A stretch of DNA of 64,000 nucleotides from assembly GCA_008012315.1 (NCBI GenBank), contig SSEL01000019.1, forward strand, positions 1 to 64,000, in the 5' to 3' direction. The notes beneath the pieces were generated by a model. That model saw nothing but the letters and a program-made list of their open reading frames with translations. It had not been told where the DNA came from and ran no database searches. This stretch comes from Rhodospirillaceae bacterium (GTDB lineage: Bacteria; Pseudomonadota; Alphaproteobacteria; Dongiales; Dongiaceae). Below are positions 9,576 through 19,140 of this stretch, one piece after another. Position numbers and translations under genes: made by a program. Within the stretch, counting starts at the first letter, position 1, and the number at the start of each line of letters is the position of its first letter.

Positions 9576-10079
9576 TTAAATCTGCAACTGCCGTCCGATA
9601 TGCTTCCGGTAGAGATGCGTGTCGACGGAGAACTTTCCGGTAATTCCCTCCGGCAGCCAAAGAGCGTCATTGAAGGTGCCGGACAGCGCCCATCCCTGCC
9701 GGGCGTAGAACTTCTCCGCACGGATATTTCCCGCCGTGCAGAACAATTCCGCTTCCGTCACGCCCCGGCTGGCCAACTGGTTTTCGGCAAACGACAGCAA
9801 GGCGGGAGCGGCGCCTCCGCCGCGTGCTTGCGCATCGACATAGAGTTTCACGATCCCGACGGCCTTTATCGAGACAAAACCGGACGGCAATCCGCTTTCG
9901 CCGTCTACGACATAAAAGTCGTCGTGTGCCTGCTCCAGCCAGATCGAAAAATGGGCCGGTGTGCGGAAAGACAGAATGGCTGGGGGAACCAGATGCGCAT
10001 GGGCATCGTGCCAGCCTTCATGCCAGAGCCGGATGATGGCTGAATGGTCTTCCGCACGCATCGGCCGGATGTCGAACAT
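9576..10079 (-). CDS. GNAT family N-acetyltransferase
   Basis: MFDIRPMRAEDHSAIIRLWHEGWHDAH ... LYVDAQARGGGAAPALLSFAENQLASRGVTEAELFC ... AEKFYARQGW. Confidence 0.85.
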   Translation of the reverse strand: MFDIRPMRAEDHSAIIRLWHEGWHDAHAHLVPPAILSFRTPAHFSIWLEQAHDDFYVVDGESGLPSGFVSIKAVGIVKLYVDAQARGGGAAPALLSFAENQLASRGVTEAELFCTAGNIRAEKFYARQGWALSGTFNDALWLPEGITGKFSVDTHLYRKHIGRQLQI

Positions 10080-10115
10080 TGGCTATCTCCGTTCCGCGTT
10101 AAAGCTGAAACTGTT

Positions 10116-10187
10116 CATCTGACCGAAAGCCGCGCCAAGGAATTGAGCATGCTTTACCGTTCGGTTTTCATCGCCCAGGGCGGCTAA
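10116..10187 (+). pseudogene. Orphan 3'-end fragment similar to the acyltransferase/SGNH C-terminus
   Basis: HLTESRAKELSMLYRSVFIAQGG* compared with HLTESRAQDLSPLYNSVFATFLKTETAHRG* at the end of the 7458-9467 gene; no intact upstream ORF. Confidence 0.65.
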
Positions 10188-10408
10188 CGTTCATTGAAAT
10201 CAAGGTAAATGGCATCGCCGGCATGGCGGCCCGGAACGGCCTGGCCGGCGGCGGCAAGGATGGAATCGACATCGGGAACAGCGAACGGTATCATTCCTCG
10301 GCTGGCTAAGCCGGCATTTATATAGCGGCGTAACGAGCGCCGGCCCTGCGAACCCATATCGGCAGTGCCGCCGGCAGGATGAAAGTTCGTACGACGGGAG
10401 GTAACCGC

Positions 10409-12169
10409 ATGCAAGGGATATCGACGCATATCTTTGCAGCGGTGATCAGTGTCACCGCTGTTATGCTTGCCACACCTGCAGCCCAGGCTGGACCAGTCAC
10501 CACCGATGATTTGCTGAAGGCGCAGGACAACACTGCCGAATGGCTGATGTATGGGCGCGACTATCGCAATTGGCGGTATAGTCCGCTTACCGAATTGACT
10601 CCGCAAAATGTCGCGCAGCTGCGCCCGGTCTGGACAATGTCGACGGGCGGCCAGCTGGGCGGCCTGGAGGCGACGCCGCTGTTCCGCGACGGGGTCCTCT
10701 ATTTCTCCGCCGACTATGCGCGCGTCTTTGCCATCGATGCCCGCAGTGGCAACATCGTTTGGCATTACGAGCCGGAATACGACCAGGGACTGAACGCGGT
10801 CCTATGCTGCGGCCCGATCCATCGGGGCGTCGCGATCAAGGACGATTTGATCTATGTGGCACAGCTCGATGCCAAATTGGTCGCGCTGAATCGCGCCGAC
10901 GGCAAGGTCGCCTGGGAAGCGAAGATCGATGACTGGTCGAAGGGCATCACCACGAATTCGGCGCCGCTCATCGTCGGGGATCACGTCATCATCGGCATCT
11001 CGGGCGGCGAATTCGGTGCGCGCGGCTATCTCAAGTCCTACGATGCCAAGACGGGCGCGCTGCAATGGACAACCTATACCATCCCCGCGCCGGGCGAACC
11101 GGGTAGCGAGACCTGGCCGAAGGACGATAGCTGGAAAACCGGTGGCGGGCCGACCTGGCTGACCGGCAGCTATGATGCCCAGACCAACACGCTCTATTGG
11201 GGCATCGGCAATCCGGCGCCATGGAGTACCGATCGGATCCCCGGGGACAACCTCTGGACCGACTGCATGATGGCGCTCGATCCCGATACCGGCAAGATGA
11301 AGTGGGCCTTTCAATACACGCCGAACGATGCCTGGGACTATGATGGCATGGCGACCCCGATCCTGGTTGACGTGACCATCGACGGCAAGCCGGTCAAGGC
11401 GGCGGTGGTGTCCAACCGGAACGGCTTCTTCTATGCCATCGACAGGAGCAGTGGAAAGTTCATCTACGCCTTCCCGCTCGTCGAAGGCATCAACTGGACT
11501 TCCGGTATCGATCCTGTCACCGGCCGTCCCAATGTCAGGGAGGAGATGAAGCCGAAGAGTGGCGGTCCCACGGTCGAGCCGATCGTGCCGGGGCTCGAAG
11601 GCGGCACCAACTGGTTCCCGCCGGCCTATGACCCCGATCTCGGCTATTTCTTCACCTCCGTCAATCAGTGGGGCATGGGGCTGACGGCCTGGGAGAAGAA
11701 GAAACTGACCTACAAGCCAGGCGACTGGTATGTCGGCGTCGATTATCAGATGTACCGGATGGGCGACACGATCGGCCATATCAAGGCCATCGATATCGCC
11801 AACAAGAAAGTCGTCTGGGACGTACCGAGCTCGTTGCCGCTGTTTTCCGGCATGCTGGTCACCAAGGGAGGCGTACTCTTTACCGGCGACCAGCGCGGCC
11901 GCCTTCTGGCTTATGAGGCCAAGACGGGCAAGGAACTATGGAAGTTTCAGACGGGATCCGGCATCAATGCCTCGCCCATCACCTACGAGTTGGATGGAAA
12001 GCAGTATGTTGCCATCCTCTCCGGCCTTGGCGGCGATCCGAGCTTCTATTATTCGGCGCCGAAGGGCGGCATGCTCTGGGTGTTCGCCATTGACGGCAAG
12101 GTCGATGAAGGCAGCGCCTATAATCAGCAGGTGATCGAAAAGATGCTGCCGGAATTCAAGAAACAATAG
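10409..12169 (+). CDS. PQQ-dependent methanol/ethanol-type alcohol dehydrogenase, probably lanthanide type
   Basis: PQQ propeller repeats, vicinal Cys pair VLCCGPIH, NDAWDYDG motif with Asp two residues after the presumed catalytic Asp; signal peptide. Confidence 0.9.
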   Translation: MQGISTHIFAAVISVTAVMLATPAAQAGPVTTDDLLKAQDNTAEWLMYGRDYRNWRYSPLTELTPQNVAQLRPVWTMSTGGQLGGLEATPLFRDGVLYFSADYARVFAIDARSGNIVWHYEPEYDQGLNAVLCCGPIHRGVAIKDDLIYVAQLDAKLVALNRADGKVAWEAKIDDWSKGITTNSAPLIVGDHVIIGISGGEFGARGYLKSYDAKTGALQWTTYTIPAPGEPGSETWPKDDSWKTGGGPTWLTGSYDAQTNTLYWGIGNPAPWSTDRIPGDNLWTDCMMALDPDTGKMKWAFQYTPNDAWDYDGMATPILVDVTIDGKPVKAAVVSNRNGFFYAIDRSSGKFIYAFPLVEGINWTSGIDPVTGRPNVREEMKPKSGGPTVEPIVPGLEGGTNWFPPAYDPDLGYFFTSVNQWGMGLTAWEKKKLTYKPGDWYVGVDYQMYRMGDTIGHIKAIDIANKKVVWDVPSSLPLFSGMLVTKGGVLFTGDQRGRLLAYEAKTGKELWKFQTGSGINASPITYELDGKQYVAILSGLGGDPSFYYSAPKGGMLWVFAIDGKVDEGSAYNQQVIEKMLPEFKKQ

Positions 12170-12187
12170 TATCGGCGGTCGGCGGGA

Positions 12188-12553
12188 ATGTCGTTGAAGA
12201 TGATATCGGGTCGGATCGGTATTCTCGCCGCACTTGCTTGCGCCGCTGTTGTCGCCTGGCTCGCCCAGGCGCGGCCCGGCCACAGCGACGAGGCGGTGAC
12301 GGATCCCTTCCTCGGACAGGCCGAGGCGATCGATGAAGGCGAGATGACCTACCGCAGCAAATGCATGGGTTGCCACGGCAAGGCCGGCAGCCGGGGCCCG
12401 AATCTGTTCGCCACCAAGCTCACGGATGAACAGTTCCTGGAAACGGTGATCAACGGACGCCAGAACACGCAAATGCCGGCCTTCGGCCTGCGCCTCTCGC
12501 CCGACGATGTCTGGAAGGTGCACGCTTTCGTCAAATCCCGGAAAGGCCTATAG
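12188..12553 (+). CDS. c-type cytochrome, probable electron acceptor of the PQQ dehydrogenase
   Basis: Signal/TM segment plus CMGCH haem motif and MPAFG distal Met. Confidence 0.88.
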   Translation: MSLKMISGRIGILAALACAAVVAWLAQARPGHSDEAVTDPFLGQAEAIDEGEMTYRSKCMGCHGKAGSRGPNLFATKLTDEQFLETVINGRQNTQMPAFGLRLSPDDVWKVHAFVKSRKGL

Positions 12554-12628
12554 GGCCTCGCCGGCAATGCGTTGCCATGTTTGGACGGATGCGAGCCGGG
12601 CTCCAGGGCAGCCACCGTGCCCCCGCTT

Positions 12629-12669
12629 TCAACCATGGGCCCCGGACCAAGTCCGGGGTCCATGGTTGA
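12629..12669. repeat. 19-bp-arm hairpin between convergent genes (repeat or bidirectional terminator)
   Basis: TCAACCATGGGCCCCGGAC-CAA-GTCCGGGGTCCATGGTTGA, one mismatch between arms. Confidence 0.7.
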
Positions 12670-12714
12670 GGTCGCGCAGGATGTCGGTGAGATGCCGCCA
12701 AACGAACAACCGCC

Positions 12715-13632
12715 TTAAATCTGCAATTGCGCGTCGCTGCTGAGGATCTGCCGGGCCAGGGCTTCGGCCGGGCCGCTGATCTTGGCGGTGCGGCCGGTGA
12801 CGATGAATTCGACATCGTCGAGCGGCGGCAAGGGGCGGCCGGTGCGCAAGGGCGTGAGGCCCGCCGGCAGCATGCTGCGCGGCTGGACCAGCACGCCGAG
12901 CCCCGCCAGCGCGGCGGCACGCAGGCCGCTGAGGCTGCTGCAGGTGCAGACCACGCGCCAGGGCAGCTTCGCCTGATCGAGCGCATCGATGGCAATGGCG
13001 CGGGTGACGCTGGGCGGTGGGAAGGCGATCAACGGCACCGGACGGTCGGGCACCAGGATCGCCGGGTCGCTGGCCACCCAGACGAGTTCATCGTGCCGGA
13101 CCAGCCGGCCGCGCTCCTCACTCCAATTTCCCGGCACCCGGCGTTTGCCGGTGCCGGCGACCTTGCCGGAAGCTGGCATCGCATCGAACCGCCGCTTGGC
13201 CAGGATCAGATCGAGCTGCCCGGTTTCGAGCATTTCATAGAGGACGCCGCTCAGGGCCACGGTCAGTTCGAGATCGACCGAAGGATGCTTGCGGGTGAAA
13301 TCGCGTAACACTTGCGGCAATTGGCTGTAAACGAAGTCCTCGGAAGCGCCGAAGCGCAGATTGCCGCGCAATTCGGTCCCTGCAAAATACCTTGCCGCCC
13401 GGTCATGGGAGTCCAAGATCGATTGCGCGAAACCCAGCATCGCCTGGCCGTCCGGGGTCAAGGCCACGGAATGCGTATCGCGCGCCAGCAGGCGGCGGCC
13501 GGCCAGTTCCTCCAGGCGGCGGACATGCTGGCTGACGGTGGACTGGCCGATGCCGAGCTGGCCCGCCGCCTCGGTGAAGCTGCGGGTGCGCGCGACGGCG
13601 GCGAAGGTGGCGAGCAGATGGGGTTCGAACAT
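12715..13632 (-). CDS. LysR-family transcriptional regulator
   Basis: LATFAAVARTRSFTEAAGQLGIGQSTVSQHVRRLEELAGRRLLARD. Confidence 0.93.
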   Translation of the reverse strand: MFEPHLLATFAAVARTRSFTEAAGQLGIGQSTVSQHVRRLEELAGRRLLARDTHSVALTPDGQAMLGFAQSILDSHDRAARYFAGTELRGNLRFGASEDFVYSQLPQVLRDFTRKHPSVDLELTVALSGVLYEMLETGQLDLILAKRRFDAMPASGKVAGTGKRRVPGNWSEERGRLVRHDELVWVASDPAILVPDRPVPLIAFPPPSVTRAIAIDALDQAKLPWRVVCTCSSLSGLRAAALAGLGVLVQPRSMLPAGLTPLRTGRPLPPLDDVEFIVTGRTAKISGPAEALARQILSSDAQLQI

Positions 13633-13707
13633 GACCCGTTATCACAAAATACGATTACTGATATTCAAGTTAGCTGTATTCCAAATAACCGTCAAATCGC
13701 TTAGATT

Positions 13708-14760
13708 TTGCCCATAAAATCTTACCCGCTGGAGTTTGAAAGTTTGGCCATGCTGGCGCGTCTCCGCCCCGATAACTTCACCCTCGCCTTGCTCGGCACG
13801 GTGGTTCTTGCCTCCATCCTGCCGGCCCGCGGCGCTTTTGCCGGCTGGTTCGAGGTCGCCACCGATATCGCCATCGGCCTGCTGTTCTTCCTGCACGGCG
13901 CGCGCCTCTCGCGCGCGACGGTCATGGCCGGGCTCGGCCATTGGCGGCTGCATCTGGTGGTCTTCGCCAGCACCTTCGTCCTGTTCCCGCTGCTCGGCCT
14001 CGCCACGCATCTGCTGGTGCCGAGCCTGCTGACCCCGGCCTTCTATGCCGGCATCCTGTTCCTCTGCGTGCTGCCCTCGACGGTGCAGTCCTCGATCGCC
14101 TTCACCTCGATTGCCGGCGGCAATATCGCGGCGGCGGTCTGTTCCGCTTCCGCCTCCAACATCATCGGCATGTTCCTGACGCCGCTGCTGGTCGGCCTGC
14201 TGTTCCATATCGACGGCGGCAGCACCGGTGGCGGCTTCTCGCTGGAGGGGCTGGAATCGATCATGCTGCAGCTTCTCGCCCCCTTCATCGCCGGCCAGAT
14301 CCTGCAGCCCTGGATCGGCCACTGGGTGGAGAAGCACCGCAAGATGCTGAGCGTGGTCGATCGCGGTTCGATCCTGATGGTCGTCTACCTGGCCTTCGGC
14401 GCGGCGGTGGTTTCAGGCCTGTGGCATCGCCTGACGCCGGAAAGCTTTGCCGTCATGGTGGTCGTCGATATGGCGCTGCTCGCGATCGTCATGGTGATCA
14501 CCACCTATGGCAGCCGCTGGATGGGTTTCAACAAGGCCGATGAAATCACCATCGTCTTCTGCGGATCGAAGAAGAGCCTGGCCAGCGGCGTGCCGATGGC
14601 GAAGGTGATCTTCGCCGGCCAGGATGTCGGCGGCATCGTCCTGCCGTTGATGCTGTTCCATCAGATCCAGCTGATGGTCTGCGCCTATATCGCGCGGCGC
14701 TATGCGGCGAAGCGCGAGGAGAAGGCCCGCACCAACCATGCGATGGTTGCCTGCGAGTAA
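13708..14760 (+). CDS. Bile acid:sodium symporter (SBF)-like family transporter
   Basis: Multi-TM; IGLLFFLHGARLSRATVMAGL; LFLCVLPSTVQSSIAFTSIAGGNIAAAVCSASASNIIGM. Confidence 0.87.
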   Translation: MPIKSYPLEFESLAMLARLRPDNFTLALLGTVVLASILPARGAFAGWFEVATDIAIGLLFFLHGARLSRATVMAGLGHWRLHLVVFASTFVLFPLLGLATHLLVPSLLTPAFYAGILFLCVLPSTVQSSIAFTSIAGGNIAAAVCSASASNIIGMFLTPLLVGLLFHIDGGSTGGGFSLEGLESIMLQLLAPFIAGQILQPWIGHWVEKHRKMLSVVDRGSILMVVYLAFGAAVVSGLWHRLTPESFAVMVVVDMALLAIVMVITTYGSRWMGFNKADEITIVFCGSKKSLASGVPMAKVIFAGQDVGGIVLPLMLFHQIQLMVCAYIARRYAAKREEKARTNHAMVACE

Positions 14761-14766
14761 GAGTGA

Positions 14767-15162
14767 TCAGATCGAGGATTCGGCGCGGCGCTGGCGGGCA
14801 GCCATGTATTTGACGTTGACCAGCCGGAGCCGCGCCGCCGTCATGCTCAAGAGATGATCGCGCAGGCGCACGGCATCCGGCGTCTCCGGCGCGAATTTCC
14901 GTGCGCGGATGGCGCGGGCCAATTGCCGGCGCGCGGCGATCGGATCTTCAGAAGGCGTCTCGCCCAACAGCGTGGCGATCTCCGCCATTTCCCGCTTTGA
15001 CTGCTCGCCGTGATCATGGGAGGCCGCCTGGACGATACTGAGTGCACGGGCGATCATCAGCCCGGTCAACTTGTCATCGCCAGCAAGACGCGGCAGCAAG
15101 TCTTCCTGCAAAGTTTCGAGCGCGATCGACAGCAGCGCATCGGCATCGGGACGGGTCAACAT
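14767..15162 (-). CDS. Small protein paired with APH-like kinase (DUF6285-like / LvaB-like)
   Basis: MLTRPDADALLSIALETLQEDLLPRLAGDDKLTGLMIARALSIVQ; immediately downstream of the phosphotransferase gene. Confidence 0.6.
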   Translation of the reverse strand: MLTRPDADALLSIALETLQEDLLPRLAGDDKLTGLMIARALSIVQAASHDHGEQSKREMAEIATLLGETPSEDPIAARRQLARAIRARKFAPETPDAVRLRDHLLSMTAARLRLVNVKYMAARQRRAESSI

Positions 15163-15175
15163 ATCTCTCTCCCTC

Positions 15176-16294
15176 TCAGGCTTCGTCGCCGGCGGATTTA
15201 TGGCGGTGCTTCTTCTCAGGCGCCGGCTTGTCGAACGCCTCGATGTCATGCAGCAAATCGTATTCGCATTCGAGCGCCCGTAACGCTGTGAGCGCCAGAT
15301 TAAGCGATCGTTCTCCACCGCTGAAATGGCGCTCCCCCTGATCCAAGGCGATCATCGCCCAGCGCAGAGTGCCGACAATTTCCCAGAAGCGGATGCGGCG
15401 GTCATCGATCTCACGGCCGGCAATGCTGCGATAGCCCTCATAGAAAGCGGCCCGGCTGCCAATCCCGCCAGCTTCCTGGGCGAAGGCGCCGAAGCGCCAG
15501 CAGCGGGCGCAGAGCCAGCCCAGATCCTCATCGGGATCGCTCCAGCCGGCGAATTCGAAATCCAGCACGCCGGTGAGCTGGCCGTCCTCGATCAGCAGAT
15601 TGCCGAGACGGAAATCGCGATGGCAAAGCGTGACGCGGTCGACCGCGGGCGCATGGTCCTCGATCCAGTTCAGCGCCCATTCCAGTACCGGTTGCGGCTC
15701 CGGCAATTGATCGAGATGATGGCGATAATCAGCGACACGCCGGGCGATGAGATCGGCGCCGACAGGCTGCAGGAAAGCGAGACCGGCGGGTGCCGCTTGC
15801 GGCGTGATGCGATGCAGCTTCGCCAGTTCCTCGCCGAGGCGGTGGGCCAAAGCATCGCCCGGGGCTTCACTTGTTTCGTCATCGCCCTGTTCGGCTTCGT
15901 GCATTTCCGTCAGATCGGCAAGCTGATGCAGCACCTGGCGCGGCTCCGCGACGCCGGACAGGCGGCGGATCAGGCTGAAGGATCGGCCGATCACCTTGCC
16001 GGTCGGTTCGACTGCGAATGGCTGCGGCACGGACATGCCGGCGTCCAGAGCCACCTGCAACAGGGCGACTTCCTCGGCCCGGCTGCGGCTTTCGGCAATA
16101 CGGCTGGCGGCGTCGCTGCGCAGGACGAGTTCATGGCGCCCTGCTTTTGGGCCATCGGCGATCTCGACATCCAGCGCCCAATTGTCCTGGATGGCGCCGC
16201 CACCGAGCTTCGCACCGATCGTCACCATCGCCGCGCCGCCGGCCGACGCGCTGATGAAATCGGCCAGGGCTGCGCGATATTTGTTCAAGCTCAC
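15176..16294 (-). CDS. APH-like phosphotransferase (ACAD10/11 N-terminal or LvaA-like)
   Basis: VTLCHRDFRLGNLLIEDGQLTGVLDFEFAGWSDPDEDLGWLC kinase-like motif. Confidence 0.87.
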   Translation of the reverse strand: MSLNKYRAALADFISASAGGAAMVTIGAKLGGGAIQDNWALDVEIADGPKAGRHELVLRSDAASRIAESRSRAEEVALLQVALDAGMSVPQPFAVEPTGKVIGRSFSLIRRLSGVAEPRQVLHQLADLTEMHEAEQGDDETSEAPGDALAHRLGEELAKLHRITPQAAPAGLAFLQPVGADLIARRVADYRHHLDQLPEPQPVLEWALNWIEDHAPAVDRVTLCHRDFRLGNLLIEDGQLTGVLDFEFAGWSDPDEDLGWLCARCWRFGAFAQEAGGIGSRAAFYEGYRSIAGREIDDRRIRFWEIVGTLRWAMIALDQGERHFSGGERSLNLALTALRALECEYDLLHDIEAFDKPAPEKKHRHKSAGDEA

Positions 16295-16312
16295 CGATCG
16301 AATCCCTTCATT

Positions 16313-17512
16313 CTACTTCCACGACCAGAACGCCCGGCCTTCCGCCATCAGATTGCGGGCAAGAACCATCTTATGCACTTCCGACGCGCCATCAACCAGG
16401 CGCGCCTGCCGGGCATAGCGATACATCCATTCGAGCGGCGTGTCCTTCGAATAACCGCGCGCGCCGCAAAGCTGGATCGCGATATCCACCGCCTTGTGCA
16501 ACGTGTCGGCGACGTGGATCTTCGCCATCGAGACTTCTTTGCGCGCCTGGTCGCCCTGGTCGAGATGCCAGGCCGCCTGCATGGTCAGCAGTCGCCCCGT
16601 CTCGATCGCCATCGCCGCTTCGGCCAGCATCCATTGCACGCCTTCGCGCTCGATCAGCTTGCGGCCGAAACTCTGCCGCTCATCGACATAGGCGGTGGCG
16701 ATTTCCAGTGCCCGCCTGGCCATGCCGAGCCAGCGCATGCAATGGGTGAGGCGCGCCGTGCCGAGGCGGATCTGCACCGCCTTCATCCCCTCGCCCACAG
16801 CCATCAGCCGGTTCTCATCGGGAATTTCCAATCCGTCGAAGATCAACTCGCAATGGCCGCCATGTTCCTCCGGCCCCATGATCGGGATGCGCCGCTCGAT
16901 GCGCCAGCCGGGCTGATCCTTGTCGAACAGAAACGCCGTGAGCCCGCGCTTCGGATCATCGGAGGTGCGTGCGAGCAAAATGAAATGCTTGGCAGCGCCG
17001 GCGCCGGTGATGAACCATTTATGCCCTTCGACCACCCAGCGGTCGCCGTGCTTCGTCGCCGTGGTGCGCATCATGCCGGCCGGATCCGAGCCCGCACCCG
17101 GATGCGGCTCGGTCATCGCCAGGGCCGATCGCGCCTCACCGCGAACGATCGGCATCAGCCAGCGCTCTTTCTGCGCTGGCGTCGACACCTTGTTCAGCAG
17201 AAACATATTGCCGTCATCGGGCGCGGCGATGTTGAAGATCACCGGGCCAAAGATCGAGCGCCCCGCCGCCTCGTAACAGGCGGCCATGCCGACCGTATCC
17301 TGGCCCTGCCCGCCGAGTTCGCGCGGCATCTGGAAGCACCACAGCCCTTCCGCCTTCGCCTTGGCGCGCAGGTCCTGCAGGAGGTCCTCGCGGATATTCT
17401 CGCCTTCGCCGAAACTGGCGGGATCGCTTTCCAGCTTCAGCACATGCTGTTCGAGAAAGGCGTCAATCCGCTTGCAGAGATCGTGGGTTTCAGCCGAGAG
17501 CGTGAAATCCAT
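16313..17512 (-). CDS. Acyl-CoA dehydrogenase family protein
   Basis: ALAMTEPHPGAGSDPAGMMRTTA; QLCGARGYSKDTPLEWMYRYARQARLVDGASEVHKMVLARNL. Confidence 0.93.
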   Translation of the reverse strand: MDFTLSAETHDLCKRIDAFLEQHVLKLESDPASFGEGENIREDLLQDLRAKAKAEGLWCFQMPRELGGQGQDTVGMAACYEAAGRSIFGPVIFNIAAPDDGNMFLLNKVSTPAQKERWLMPIVRGEARSALAMTEPHPGAGSDPAGMMRTTATKHGDRWVVEGHKWFITGAGAAKHFILLARTSDDPKRGLTAFLFDKDQPGWRIERRIPIMGPEEHGGHCELIFDGLEIPDENRLMAVGEGMKAVQIRLGTARLTHCMRWLGMARRALEIATAYVDERQSFGRKLIEREGVQWMLAEAAMAIETGRLLTMQAAWHLDQGDQARKEVSMAKIHVADTLHKAVDIAIQLCGARGYSKDTPLEWMYRYARQARLVDGASEVHKMVLARNLMAEGRAFWSWK

Positions 17513-17521
17513 CGTATCGCC

Positions 17522-18289
17522 TCACAGACTGGAGTTCAGATGGCCGCCATCGACGGCAATCACGCTGCCGGTCATATAGGCGGAAGCGGATGAAGCCAGC
17601 AGCAGCAACGCGCCATCGAGATCGGCCGGCTGGCCGAGGCGGCGTTGCGGAATACGCTTGATCAGCGCCTGGCCGGGCGCCGTCGCGAAGAAATCGCGGT
17701 TGAGATCGGTTTCGATATAGCCGGGCGCGATGGCATTGACGCGGATGCCGTGCCGCGCCCATTCCAATGAGAGCGCGCGTGTCATCTGCACCAGCCCGGC
17801 CTTGGAGACGGCATAAGGCAAACTGCGGCCCGCCACACGAAAACCGAGGATCGAGGCGATGTTGACGATATTGCCGGGCGCGCCGCGTTCAACCCAATGC
17901 CGCGCACAGAGCTGCGCCAGGCGCCAGGCGCCTTTGAGATTGGTATCGATCACCCGGTCCCAATCGTCCTCCGGCAGATCCAATGCCGTGTGATCATCGG
18001 CGATGCCGGCATTGTTGATGAGCAGGGTCACCGGCCCCAATTCGGCCTCGGCCTGCCGAAAGGCGTGCTGCATCGAGGCGCCATCGGTGACATCGCCAGC
18101 CAAGGCCACGGCCTGGCCGGCGGGCAAGGCGGCGGCTGCCTCAGCGGCGCGTTCATAGCGGCGGGCGCAGAGCACGACCCTGGCCCCGGCCTTTGCCAGG
18201 ACGGTCGCGAAATGCCGGCCGAGACCGGCCGAGGCGCCGGTGACGAAGGCGATATCGCCGCTGAGATCGAAGGGACTGGAATGTGGCAT
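17522..18289 (-). CDS. SDR-family oxidoreductase
   Basis: AFVTGASAGLGRHFATVLAKAGARVVL; LINNAGIADD; YAVSKAGLVQMTRALSLEW; MTGSVIAVDGGHL. Confidence 0.95.
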   Translation of the reverse strand: MPHSSPFDLSGDIAFVTGASAGLGRHFATVLAKAGARVVLCARRYERAAEAAAALPAGQAVALAGDVTDGASMQHAFRQAEAELGPVTLLINNAGIADDHTALDLPEDDWDRVIDTNLKGAWRLAQLCARHWVERGAPGNIVNIASILGFRVAGRSLPYAVSKAGLVQMTRALSLEWARHGIRVNAIAPGYIETDLNRDFFATAPGQALIKRIPQRRLGQPADLDGALLLLASSASAYMTGSVIAVDGGHLNSSL

Positions 18290-18373
18290 GCGGGTCCATC
18301 GGCAAGACGGAAAGCATCACCTTGCCTAAGCAAGACGACCGGAGCAACCCGGAAAGCAAGGGGCCCGGAAAGC

Positions 18374-18402
18374 AAAAGGCCGGCCCCGAAGGGGTGCCGG
18401 CC
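18374..18402 (-). terminator. Rho-independent terminator downstream of ppa
   Basis: Minus strand GGCCGGCACCCCTTCGGGGCCGGCCTTTTGCTTT. Confidence 0.7.
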
Positions 18403-18446
18403 CTGTTGCAGCGGACGACCGCTCAGCCGTCGCTTGCTTCGACCCG

Positions 18447-18989
18447 TTACTTCGACTTGGCGGCCGTCTGTGCGGCAGCGATGCCGGTACGGATCAGTTC
18501 CAGCGATTCGTCGACGTCGGCCCAGCGCGACACCTTCACCCACTTGCCCTTCTCGAGGTCCTTGTAGTGGGTGAAGAAATGCGCCACCTGCTCGCGCAGG
18601 ATTTCCGGCAGGTCGCGATAGGAGCGCACATCGGTATAGAACGGATGCAACTTGTCGACCGGAACGGCGATGATCTTCTCGTCGATGCCGGCTTCGTCTT
18701 CCATGATCAGGGCGCCGACCGGGCGGGCGCGCAACACGGCGCCGGGCACAACCGGTGTTGGGCCGAGGACGATGACGTCGCAGGGATCGCCGTCATTGCT
18801 GAGCGTATGGGGAATGAACCCGTAATTGCCGGGATAATACATCGCCGTATAGAGGAAGCGGTCGACATAGATCGCGCCGGATTCCTTATCCAGCTCGTAT
18901 TTCACGGGATTGCCGCCAAGCGGGATCTCGATCACCACATTGACGTCATAAGGGGCGTTATCGCCGATCTTGATCTTCGAAATATCCAT
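18447..18989 (-). CDS. ppa: Inorganic pyrophosphatase
   Basis: PLGGNPVKYELDKESGAIYVDRFLYTAMYYPGNYGFIPHTLSNDGDPCDVIVLG. Confidence 0.97.
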   Translation of the reverse strand: MDISKIKIGDNAPYDVNVVIEIPLGGNPVKYELDKESGAIYVDRFLYTAMYYPGNYGFIPHTLSNDGDPCDVIVLGPTPVVPGAVLRARPVGALIMEDEAGIDEKIIAVPVDKLHPFYTDVRSYRDLPEILREQVAHFFTHYKDLEKGKWVKVSRWADVDESLELIRTGIAAAQTAAKSK

Positions 18990-19140
18990 TTGTTCCGGTC
19001 CAGATTATTCATTCAAACGTGCGACCGGCGGGGAAGACGTCGGACGCGAAAACCCGCCTGGAGGGGGAGCCACCCAGGCGGGGTGTGTTTAGCAGATTTT
19101 CAGCGCCCAGGGCGCTTAATCTTGCGCGCTTAATCTTCGC

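Noticed and set aside
10184-10765. 193-aa minus-strand ORF at the PQQ-ADH 5' end
   Set aside because: Mostly antisense to the PQQ dehydrogenase; no domain-like sequence
15326-17593. 755-aa plus-strand ORF
   Set aside because: Antisense to the APH-kinase and acyl-CoA dehydrogenase genes; Arg/His/Ala-rich composition typical of shadow ORFs in high-GC DNA
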